Part shown: in pieces, positions 23,950 through 33,999 of the stretch | Layout: every line of letters begins with the position of its first letter | Position numbering within the stretch: the first letter of the stretch is position 1 | Assembly: GCA_963576565.1 (NCBI GenBank) | Contig: OY755046.1 | Location: forward strand, 53,671,471 to 53,735,470 | Direction: 5' to 3' | DNA length: 64,000 bases | Source: Aspidapion aeneum | Lineage: Eukaryota; Arthropoda; Insecta; Coleoptera; Brentidae | Position numbers and translations under genes: made by a program | The notes under the pieces: model-generated | What the model saw: the letters and a program-made list of their open reading frames with translations, nothing else | Database searches by the model: none | What the model was told of the DNA's origin: nothing

Positions 23950-25480
23950 ACCACTTTGCCGCAATTATTAGTAATCAAGAGATCCTATATCAGTAAATTT
24001 ATTTATAAATAACGCTTTTTCAATTTTTAAAATAACAAATTAGATTTCATGTAAAATTTAACATTTTACTTTAATTCAGGAAATATACTATTTAAGGCCC
24101 TAGCACGAAGATGAACATATGATTCTAGGTGAAAAATAAGAATAAATGTGTGTGTTGTTAAAATTAGAAGAAATTTTTGCTACATTAGACACAGAAAATA
24201 ATGGTAAAAACAACCTCTAAGACGATGTTCGCGGAAAAGGGATAGACGTCATGTTTTGTGTTCTTTTCAATCATTTTTTATTTTGTTTTTGTTAATTTTA
24301 CTTAAACATTCCGAAGAATCTTCCGTAAAACGCTGTAACTGAATTGCTTTTATGACCAAACATGAACATTTGATCATAAATTTAAAAAAATACAGTTTTT
24401 GTATTTTTCAAAACATAAAAACATTATCTCTGTCCGTAACACGATAGCTTTTAAAAACCGCTTAACCGATTTTTATGAAATTTTCAGGTGAAGTAGTGTT
24501 CGACACTGTTATATTAATGCCATGAATGACACTTTTTTGACAGTTAAAAAATTGAAATTATGCTTACTTTTTAACACAGCATCGCATCAATATGCGGTTT
24601 TCGGAATATCGTAGAACGTATTTTTCTCAATAATTTGTGACATACCCAAAAACTTTATAGGAGCTCTCGTTTCTAAGATATTTACAAAATACTGTTTTCA
24701 AGGCTGATATAAAATGGAGTGTGCTAATGGGCTAGGAAGGTATAAGATCCATCATAGATCCATTTATTTTTGTTAAAAGTTTTTGAGGATGAAAAATTAA
24801 ATAATTTAAAATGATTTGCCGAATATAATTTTCTCGCTTGTTTGTGTTTGGAATTTTTCCGAAAAAATTGTAATTAACGTAATTAGGAGAGTACCTAATT
24901 TATATAATGATCTATAATCGATCAAAAATAATCAATCAAAATTGATCAGCTTAAATCATATACAATTAAGCATAAAAAATCAAATTAAGTTTTCACGAGC
25001 ACCGTTTATTACAAGGAAATTATTAAAAGTAGAGTAATAATTTTTTCGGGAAATTTTTTTATAATTTTCACGTTTAATTATTTAATAAACACCGGTCGAA
25101 GGTTTTTGTCAAAGTCTAAAATTTATTAATTTATTTAATTTTCTTCCTGACGCGCAAATTAAACATAAAAATTTTATTACCGAGGAATTTCCCATAGGGG
25201 GCTATTCAGAAATTACGTCACGCTTACGTGATGACGGGTGGGGATTGGTTTAGCTGTGTGTTACGCTCAAATTTTTGTTTAAAAATATTTGTGTAATTTA
25301 TGAATGGCCCCTAAGTAGGGGAGAGTGGGGCATGCCTACGATCGTTTCGTTTTTGTTTATTGGCTCTGCTTATTGCAGAGAATTTGACAGCTCCATTTGA
25401 TGGACACCAAAAAATCTACACTCTTAACACAAAATAAATAAAGTAATAGAAACCAAAAATTGTAGTTTCATAAAACCGGT
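23950..25480. other. Non-genic interval containing dispersed repeat A (copy 1)
   Basis: No gene seen. 24420-24770 is a ~350-bp repeat whose second copy lies at 31640-32040. Shared landmarks in order are 'accgatttttatg', 'gcatcgcatcaatatg', 'cggaatat.gtagaac', 'ggctgatata' and 'ggctaggaaggtat'. The rest is AT-rich, with a short stretch near 25200-25240 (cattcagaaattacgtcacgctt) of slightly higher GC. Confidence 0.6.
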
Positions 25481-25489
25481 TTTTAACTT

Positions 25490-26770
25490 CCAGACATGCT
25501 ACAAAGCTGAAATTTGGCACACTGATAGAAATTGTCACCAAACCGTTGGAAAAAATTAAAAAATCCCAAAATTCTAATTTACTCCCCTTCTTCATACATA
25601 AAAGTGTAAAGTAAAGTTATGTAAAAGTAACATTGCCCACTTCCAGAGGCGCTAGAGAACTGAGCTTTGGCATACTGATAGGAATGATGATAAAACTATA
25701 GGAAAAAATTTAAAAACCCCAATATTTTAATTTTCTTCCCTCCCCTATAAATGTAAAATTATGTCAAAGTAACATTGCCCACTTCTAGAAACGCTAGAGA
25801 GCTGAACTTTGGAAGGCCGATAGGAACTATGATAAAACTATAAACAAAAATGAAAAAAACCCAAATTTTAATTTACTTTCTTCCTCTTTAATTGTAAAGT
25901 TATGTACAATTAAATTATGGAAAAATAAAAACCTCAAATGTTTAATAAGGCATTGCCAAACTTTTGAACAATATTCCGCATATTTTACTACTTTAAAACT
26001 CAAATATTATCCAAATCCTCTAAAAAAGGAGTGAAATCCTAACAAAAACATTGCATGTAAAAAAAGTCAAGCGAAAGTGGTATTCCATAAAAAGAATTGA
26101 GATAAGTGTAAAGCCAAGTTCTTCAATAAATTTCAAAATGAAAGGTTCTTACTAGTTTGGAAATGTTTTTCTAAACTTGGCTTTTACGGCTGCAAATGAC
26201 TCTTACACCCGGTTCCAAGCGCGGATCGGGTGAAATGAAAATCTGGGGGGGGGTGGGTAATGGTCGACGAAAAAATTTTTTTAAAATATTTTTTTTTTCT
26301 AGGGGGGGGGGTAATTCGCTAATTTTCCCTTTAATCAATAACAAAAAGTGATTTTTTTTTAGGGGGGGGGGGTAATTACCACGTTAACCCCCCCTCAAAT
26401 CCCCCCTTGCCCGGTCCTACCTACGACTTTCTCGTGGTGCCCGCTCACGCGTTACATGATCTCAATATAAAATGTTATGACAGTCATGTGACGCGTGCAC
26501 GGCACAAAGTATATAGCCTATCTTTGTGGCGTGGGCACGCACGAGAAAGTCGTTGGTGTGAACCGGGATTTAGGCCACAGTGCTAAATTGAACGTAAAGA
26601 AGTTTGGCTGGAATAGCAAAGTTAAAAAAAAAACATTTCCAAACTAGTAAGAACCTTTCATTTTCAAATTTGTTTTGGAGAACTTGGTTTTACTTTTATC
26701 TCAATTCTTTTTACGGAATACCACTTTCGCATACTTTTTTTTTTTACATAAAATGTTTTTGTTATGATTC
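25490..26770. mobile_element. Solo arm of the foldback family (copy 2), itself interrupted
   Basis: Homologous to the left half of the 19370-22520 element. It has the 'cagacatgctacaaagctgaaatttgg' segment, three tandem units of the 'gctagagagctga' repeat (about 25640-25920), then the nested hairpin with 'tttggaaatgtttttctaaacttgg' and its inverse ending near 26770. Terminal sequences and the right arm are missing. A 364-bp element is inserted in the hairpin loop at 26206. Confidence 0.8.
26206..26569. mobile_element. 364-bp MITE with TTA target duplication, G-rich
   Basis: Inserted into a hairpin loop whose uninterrupted form (gactcttaggcacagtg) survives at 20466. The target TTA is duplicated at 26203-26205 and 26570-26572. 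Termini CACCCGGTTC and GAACCGGGAT are short inverted repeats. Inside are three runs of 8 or more G followed by gtaat, and a hairpin built from CGACTTTCTCGTG and its inverse around a cacgcg...acatgatc / catgtgacgcgtg stem. TTA (TWA) target sites are typical of PIF/Harbinger elements. No transposase. Confidence 0.75.
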
Positions 26771-26774
26771 AACA

Positions 26775-27810
26775 TTTTAGCAATTTTTTTAAATCACAAA
26801 AATCTTATAAATTTCGATAAGGTCAAATACAGAAAAACGGTAAGTAGATGATCCTAATCTAGGTCCTCTACAAAAATGAAATTAACCCAGGTTAGTTACT
26901 TTTGTATAAAAAATGCAAAAAAACAAAGAAATAATAAACTGAATAAAAACCGTTTTGTACATGCGATAAATTTAATTTATTTTACTTTTGTGGACATTTA
27001 AAAAAAATTAAGCTGACTGTCGATTTAATACCTGTATATAAATGGTAATTTAATGTTGAAAAAATGTCTAAATAATTTATTATTGTTATATAAAATTTAT
27101 ATTATTGGATATTAGAAGTCATATTAGGCCAATAATACAATATTTTGCCTATTTTTATTTAAATCTATCTACTGTTTATTAAAAAAATTCATACAGAAAC
27201 ATACATACAAACATCACATATACATTTTTTAGTTTGGCAGTAGGCTACTGCTAATAGTTATACTTAAAGTTTTTGTGCGACAAATTGTGTAAAAAACTAC
27301 ATTTTCCTGTGTATTTAATGTTGTGTAAATTTTTAAATAATTATAATTGGTCAAACAAGTTTTTGTGGCTAAGCGGGCAAAATAAGAGATTTTTTATTTC
27401 TCTCGTATTTTTCCGTGGGTAGCTCGAAACCTTAACCTTACGGGGGTCCATGATCTAATGGACACCTAATAAGTGTTGACAGTTAACTGTTTCGTTCCCA
27501 CGGGACTATTTAGAACACTGCTTGGTCAATGTGACACCCTTGCTAAATTAAGTATACGGTTTAGTCTCTCACCTTACGTTTCTAGTGAGAAAACAAAACC
27601 ATGTGATCCGCAAGAAGCGCCATCTGACGAAATATGTGAGAAACTAAAACAGCAGCCAGACGAGTAATACTGCTATATCATCGATCGATGAAAATATCTG
27701 TTGAAAGAGAGAATCCATCATGTGACCTATGACACACATTGTCTTTTAGGTTATATCAATGCTGATTGCGTTTATTCAACGGAGTTTAAAACCAACTGTC
27801 AACGGAGTTT
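26775..27810. other. AT-rich interval without a supported gene
   Basis: No domain is recognised in any open frame. 27350-27415 (gtcaaacaagtttttgtggctaagcggg, then a cgtatttttccgtgggtag segment) is a diverged direct copy of 27855-27930. The open frame 27473-27667 has somewhat balanced composition but no recognisable similarity. Confidence 0.5.
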
Positions 27811-27815
27811 AAAAC

Positions 27816-27985
27816 CAAATATAAAAAACGTAAAATTTAATACCCGTAAATTAAAAATCAAACAAGTTTTCATGACTAAGCGGGTAAAAATAAGGGTTTT
27901 TTGTTTCTCTCATATTTTTCCTTGGGTAGATCGAAAGCTTGTTTGATTTTTAATTTACGGGTACTAAATTTTACGTTTTTTAAAA
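27816..27985. repeat. 170-bp inverted repeat (hairpin)
   Basis: The arm 'aaaacgtaaaatttaatacc' followed by 'cgtaaattaaaaatcaaac' (27817-27856) is repeated in inverted form at 27940-27982. The ~80-bp loop carries 'aagcgggtaaaaataagg'. Just upstream, 'caacggagtttaaaaccaa' is directly duplicated (27778 and 27799). Confidence 0.8.
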
Positions 27986-27989
27986 TTTG

Positions 27990-29440
27990 TGTAAGTTAAT
28001 GGTTGCTGAACAGTATTGTGTAACAGCAAAATAAAAATTCATGTTTTAATTTTTATTGTCTGACGGTTCTACTTTAAATTGTTGGAATTTCATTTTGTTT
28101 AGATTAGATATAAGGTCTAAGAGCCAAAAAGCGATACTGTTGAAAGATCAGATATACATAGCTGTTATCTAAAAGATAATGTATGACGGCGCGAAATTTC
28201 ATGTTGCTTCTAGAGCCATCTTTGACAATTGGATTGAAGTGTTTTCCTTCAAATCAAACTTTTATTTTTTTACATATTTCGCTAATACAAATTTCACATC
28301 TGTATAAGTTGTCTAAAAAATTTCTCAAGTAACATTTTCTTTTCCTCGTCTCAGAAAATAGCCAAGATTGTATAAATATATTACAGAAAAATAAAAAAAT
28401 TACACAATGCCAATTATTTTTACACAATTTTTCGAGAATAACTGTAAGAACAATACTACACAGGTATTTTTTTCCGTGTACTGTTATATAATAATTATAG
28501 ATAGCTTAGATATATACACTGGTGTGTTGTTGCATGGGCGCACCCCTCGGGGCCCGCCCCCTAGCCTAATTTTTTAAAATTATTTTTGACATTTCATGAA
28601 TAAAAAAATAAAATAGCATAAAATACGGCTTTACGGGCCCCCTTGGTTGTAAAGAAACTGCTTCCCTAATTTAAATTTCACTGCATGCTATCTACTTAAA
28701 TATACTTAAAGTTGCAGTTATTGACCAACCTTATTTTGTCACAAAAAATTTGCAAAATTTTAATCTCATTATGGTCTTTACTCAAGAAACATCATAATCT
28801 GCCCTTTATTAGGCGGAAGAAATTTAATTCCTCAAAAAAATCTTTTCGAAAAAATCTAGCTTATCCCGGAAGCAAACAAGGTGACAATAAGAAAATTTAT
28901 ACAAAAAAACATATGCTTATTATACAACAGGCGCGTGCCCTTTATAGAAAAAAAAATCGTTACGAAAAAATACGTTAAAAATATGTCTTTTTATCCACAC
29001 CCCATACCAAAAAACCATCTCTGTAACGGAAAAAAGTTGCCCCTGAACAGGCCTTCTGATTATCTTATAAGAAAAAATCAAAATCACCCTCTTTTTTGAC
29101 CCATGGTCATTCATTTATTTACGCTTAGGATGGGACCCGCACATTGCGAAATCTATGCTAAACCCAAGGGCTAATCAAAACAATAAGTAACAGTCTCAGG
29201 TGAGCTTTTTGGTGACCTTTTTTATTATTTTGATTTAAAAAGGTATTCCGAGGGGCTTTTGACCAATATTGTAGTCGACCATTTCACTAGTTAGCTTGGG
29301 TTGCGTTGTCGGAAGGCTAGGGTTTGGTCTGGGCGATTGTAGTTTTTGATCAAGGGGAAGTGTTTTACCAAAATTTAGTTTCAGTTGGCGATTAAGCAAA
29401 TTAAGGCCGACAAATAGTACAGGCCCTGACCCTGATAAAA
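27990..29440. other. Non-genic interval with transposon fragments
   Basis: No supported gene. 28600-28640 (aaatagcataaaatacggctt) recurs near 32199-32220, showing a dispersed repeat fragment. Short G/C-rich patches occur near 28545 (gcacccctcggggcccgcccc). Confidence 0.45.
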
Positions 29441-29441
29441 C

Positions 29442-29872
29442 AGCTGTTCTTTCGAGTGGTCTAAGGATAAGAACCATTTTAAAACCGCTTCATGATTTTT
29501 TAAGAAATTCGAATTAAATATGCAGCGATATGTCATCGAACCTTTGTGGGGATGAAATATATAACTTTTTTATGCTAATACAGTCGAACCTCTATAACTC
29601 AAACCTGAAGGGACAACCAAAACAGTTCGAGTTATGGAGAGTTCGAGTTACAGAAACTCGAGTTAAAGAGATTTAAATACGTGTAAAAAGTGCAGGGACC
29701 ACTTTAAAGGTTCGAGTTATACAGAGGTTCGAGTTATAGAGGTTCGAGTTAGAGAGGTTCGACTGTATTTTATAAACACCTGTTCAATCAGCTGTTCTTT
29801 CAGTTGATGTAACGATAAAAACCATTTTAAAAACGCTTTATGATTTTTTAAGAAATTCGAATTAAATGTGCT
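29442..29872. repeat. Direct repeats (~80 bp) flanking a MITE
   Basis: 29442-29520 and 29790-29870 are diverged direct copies sharing 'cagctgttctttc', 'aaccattttaaaa' and 'tgattttttaagaaattcg'. The intervening segment holds the 185-bp MITE at 29581-29765. Confidence 0.75.
29581..29765. mobile_element. 185-bp pogo/Tigger-like MITE
   Basis: The left end CAGTCGAACCTCTATAACTC and right end GAGGTTCGACTG (preceded by gagttagagag) are inverted repeats. TA flanks each end (29579-29580 and 29766-29767). The interior consists of several gttcgagttat repeats. CAGTCGAACCTC-type termini with TA duplication are typical of pogo/Tigger-class MITEs. No coding. Confidence 0.85.
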
Positions 29873-30214
29873 TGGTTTTTGTCTTTTCAACCACAGTAGG
29901 AATATATTTGCAAAGAATCGTTTGTACGGGAAGCGGAAATTATCGTCTAGACCTCATTTTTCGATTGGTCAATCAACCAATTCTATTCTTTGGTAACGTT
30001 AAGGTGCCCGCAGACTGCCGTAAGCTAACGTAAATACGTAAGCTCCTAACGTGACCTTGACGACGGTGTGACGAAGTGCGCTTGCGTATCCATCAAATCT
30101 CATGCTTACGTAAAAATACGTAGCACAACTTAAACTATCTATTGGTTGGTTCAGATTGTCAGGCTTTTGCATTCTTTAACAGATATGTATTAATTTTGGA
30201 CGTGTGTAAGGTTA

Positions 30215-30590
30215 AGAATGTTTAAGGTGGCAAAAATGGAGAGTGTCGAAATGGATGCAATAAGACGATCAATGAAAATATCTAGAACAGATCATATAAG
30301 AAATAAGATGTTAAAAGAAAGAATGGGAATCGAGGAAAGCATAACGGATGACATCACTAAAAGACAACTGATATGGTTCGGCCATGCACCGACAATGGAT
30401 GAACGACAAAAGATTGCCAAAGCAGATCCTAGAATTGCAACCAATAGGACGCAGAAAAAAAGGGCGTCCTAAACTGGAATGGGAACAGTCAATCCAAAGA
30501 TCAATGACTCAAAAAAACCTGACAGAAGATGATTGTCAGGATCGAAGGAAGTGGAAAATAGCCGTCGGACAACATAGAAAAACGTTCTAA
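30215..30590 (+). pseudogene. Non-LTR retrotransposon ORF2 tail, copy 2
   Basis: A short 3' fragment of the same family as 8960-9877. It reads MESVEMDAIRRSMKISRTDHIRN, then ITDDITKRQLIWFGH, and after a one-base frame change near 30395 the tail RLPKQILELQPIGRRKKGRP, ending ...DRRKWKIAVGQHRKTF with a stop at about 30588. The GRRKKGRP stretch is deleted in copy 1. It lacks the RT domain entirely. Confidence 0.85.
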
Positions 30591-30599
30591 ACCGACATG

Positions 30600-31640
30600 G
30601 TAGTAGTAGTCCTTATTTCTACCCGTTTTGAGCATATACATAATATTCCAATATCCACGGTAACTGCCCATTCATGATGCAAACATGAGGGCTTTGGGGT
30701 CCTTAAGAAAAAAAGACCTGATTGGTTGCTTTCAAAGACAAATGCATACTATTTTCATATAGTACGTATTATTGCAAAACCTACGGTACCTTACGATGTA
30801 GAATGCAAACATATTTGAAATAGCAATATCAATGGGTATAAGTCTATCCTTTTTGTGGTCCTTAAGATAAAATGTCCTGATTGGTTATACTTTTACGCAT
30901 GAATATTATTTTATTCTTGTATTCGTTACGTCAAATCATCGGCGCACAGTTGACAAAAACTCTATCTATGTAAATTTGGTATCTGTGCATTTTTCGTATC
31001 TTTATTTCTGAATGTTTGCATAAACGCCAACCATTGTGTAAATAGGTAACAGGGAGTATTGGAATATTACGTATATGGTTTTGAGCCACAAAAACCTGCT
31101 ACTAAAATTTACGCTTGTATAAAACCTCTCTCGGCTGCAATCTCTAGCACAAGAAATTCAAACGGTTTTGGGTCTTGTTATGACGTCACCAAAGTTTAGG
31201 AGTGTGGCCTGTTGCTTAAAAAGCCCTCGGCGAAAGAATGAATGAAGTTTGGTAGAGAAAAATGTAAGGTAGAGATGAGAAGAGCCGGATGTGCGTAAAA
31301 ATTTGCATAGGGTGAAGCCTCGTGAGAAAAAAGCGATATTTTTGTGCAGCCAGAGGGTCCAGAGGATGGATGATTAGATGAATATTTTAAAAAGCTGGTT
31401 TTTATGAAAGAATGTGCACGCAACGTTGGACGAGTGCTGATTTTGGCGATTTTTTTGCACACCTGGCCTCAGATGAGTGATGAAGATGGATTTTTTTTGC
31501 ATATTTAAGAAAATTATAGAGCCATATGTTTACTATATTTAATTTTAGACATTTTAGTATTGACATACGGTTCATCAGTTCGCCGACTTTTTTAAAAATA
31601 TAAAAAAGGGAGATTATTATTCTTCAAGAATATCTAAGCA
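30600..31640. other. Non-genic interval
   Basis: No gene supported. Both sides of the 30.7-30.9 kb region contain a diverged local duplication ('ggtccttaagaaaaaaagacctgattggtt' near 30698, in pieces, and a similar ttaagataaaatgtcctgattggtt near 30862). Confidence 0.45.
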
Positions 31641-32040
31641 ATATTGTTATGATGTCTATCCGTGTGTCTGTGTTGGGTGTATGTCTGTGCGGCCCACGAT
31701 AGCTCCGAAGCCTGTGAACCGATTTTTATGGAATTTTTAGGCAAAATTCTAGTGTACAATACTGTAAAGAGCTGACCAGTCTAGGATGGTCAAAATCCAT
31801 TACGGCTAATTACAGTTTTTTTACAATTTAAAAACTTTTTAACGGAGCATCGCATCAATATGAGAGCTTCGGAATATGGTAGAACAGGTTTTTATCAATA
31901 AGTTATTTTATTACTAAAAACTTCGTAGGAGCTTTCTTTTCTGAGATATTTACAAAAACTGTTTTTAAGGCTGATATAGCGTGGAATTCACTTAAAGTGT
32001 GCTAATGAGCTAGGAAGGTATCAGATCCATAATCCATATT
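31640..32040. repeat. Dispersed repeat A (copy 2)
   Basis: Second copy of the repeat at 24420-24770, with the same landmarks in the same order (see that entry). The copies differ by many substitutions, so they are old. No coding seen; the family is not identified. Confidence 0.75.
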
Positions 32041-32044
32041 TAAA

Positions 32045-33275
32045 GGATCAGATTTAAAAAAGTGAGATAGGTAAGTATTTTTCCTATAGATGTATGTTTG
32101 TTTTAAGAAAATATTGTCCGGTTTTGGAAAATATTGTTTTGAAATCCGTAATAGATAGTAATGAATATATTTTCCACATATTCCATGAATACAAACATAA
32201 AATAGCATAAAATACGGCTTCATGAGGTCTTGACCCCCCTCCCCCCCAAAATGGTCTCGGATCCCCTTAAGACTAAATTAATGAGTAGGACCAAAACAAA
32301 AGAACATAATCTCAAGACAAGGCCAACAAAAAAATAGAGACCACGACCCGAAAAAATCAGCTGTTCTCGGGGGGCTGACTTTTACATTGGGTCTTATTTG
32401 AAATATTCGCAGACACCATCCCGATATTCCATCAAACTTTTGTAAGGATGCAAGATGAATAAAAGTTAAAATCTTCAAAATTTAGCATGCCTTATTTTGA
32501 ATTCGAATTACCCGCCATGTACCGCATGCCAACTGTTATATTTGACATGCATTTGACTTTGTCATATATGTTTGTCACATTTGCTTCTGCTTTAAATTTA
32601 ATTTTTGTGTGAGCAAATAAAGCAAAGCCGGCTTTATTAAAAAAAAAACAAATATTTATGAACCGTCATTCCAACTTCAATATTTTAAAGACAATCAGCT
32701 GTGTCGTGACGTGACCATCAAAAAAAAATCAGCCTCCGATGTGACGTCAGCAAAGGGAAGGATCGTGGCCCGTCCGTTTTGATAGCCCTGCTCAAGATAA
32801 TTTGTTGGAAGGTTTGAACAATAATTATCAAATTTACAAAAATAAAGAGTTAGAAATTTATTGGGGTTTGGGATTATTCTGTAAAATATAAACGGTGTTT
32901 TTGTTTATGGTAACAGATCCTATTTCAGGTATTTGTCGTGCTTTTTTGGAAAAACACTGGAGCACGATTTTTTTTGCGAGTGCAACACTTTTTGGCTTGT
33001 AATTTTTGTAGCACTTTGAGGGGTAAAAGTCTGCATATCTCTATATCTTAAATATATATAAATAAATGTCTTCATAAACGTAAAAAAAAATCGAAAATCC
33101 ATTGATTTGTTTCTGAGATATTTGCCTCCAAATTTCCAAATTAACCATGCAGGGAAAAAAATTAAATAAAAAATAAGACTCACTGCAAAATATCTCCGCT
33201 ATATGGTAACTTTGGAGGCAAATATCTCAAAAATAAATTTATAAATATATTTTAAAGAAATTTACCCGACTGTTA
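32045..33275. other. Non-genic interval with a small inverted repeat
   Basis: No gene supported. 33108-33135 (tttctgagatatttgcctcc) and 33208-33235 (ggaggcaaatatctcaaaaa) are an inverted pair about 75 bp apart. The same motif occurs at 37308-37330 inside another MITE. Confidence 0.55.
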
Positions 33276-33278
33276 TAG

Positions 33279-33410
33279 TAGTTTACCTAACTAGTGCGGA
33301 AAGTGCCTCTTTTCCGCACGCGATTGCAGATGGCCAAACGACGCGATAGCGGAGTTTGGCCAGCAATCAAGTGCGGAAAAGACACTTTACGCACGAGTTA
33401 GGTACACTAT
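33279..33410. repeat. 130-bp hairpin with GTGCGGAAA arms
   Basis: The left arm (tacctaactagtgcggaaa, then cttttccgcac, gattgc and ggccaaac) is mirrored by gtttggcc, aatcaa, gtgcggaaaag and gttaggtacac. The loop is only about 15 bp. It directly abuts the inverted-repeat element at 33411. Confidence 0.8.
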
Positions 33411-33992
33411 TTTTTCTATAAGCGTGAGGAAAAAACTAAAAATTAATCAGAAAATTATTTATATTCAAAACGTTTTAATCAAATCAATTATTATTATTCA
33501 CATTCTAGCGGCTTCTGACTGGGGTAGATCTTCGTCCGAAGAATCCATTGAAAATCTGATTTTTTTGTTTGAAAAATTCAAAAGACGCTTGTATCTGCAA
33601 AATTGGCTTTGTTTTGACAGTTTGTTTGTACTTTGTTGCTATGGTGATTTAAGATGCCAAATCTAAAACCACTAGTGTTCATTGTTGTTTGACATTGACA
33701 ATGACGATATTTATACCGGGGAGGTTTAAAACTTATAATTTGAACCTATTTTACTGAAAACTTTATTTTATCGAAAATATTGAAAATATAGCAGAATTTT
33801 AGTCAATTTGAATATTTTTAGGATATTTCGTGTGCCAGGAAAGATACAAATGTATTTTGAACGGTCTAAATGTTATAGAACACCTCAAAATCGTAACAAA
33901 TTTACTTTTCCGCACTAGTGCGGAAAAGTGGCACTTTCCACACTAAAATGCGTGCGGAAAAATGGACTTTTCCGCACGCTTATAGAAAAAAG
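33411..33992. mobile_element. Inverted-repeat element with cttataga/tctataag termini
   Basis: The left end ttttttctataagcgtg is inverted at the right end (cgcacgcttatagaaaaaa). Near the right end are a perfect palindrome (ttccgcactagtgcggaa) and several copies of ttttccgcac, the sequence that also forms the neighbouring hairpin. One composite element with internal palindromes, or two nested ones, is possible. The open frame 33424-33666 has no recognised domain. Confidence 0.55.
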
Positions 33993-33999
33993 ATTTATC

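Noticed and set aside
27473..27946. Two adjacent plus-strand frames as a small gene
   Set aside because: No domain similarity, the second lies over an inverted repeat, and no supporting splice or promoter signals were seen.
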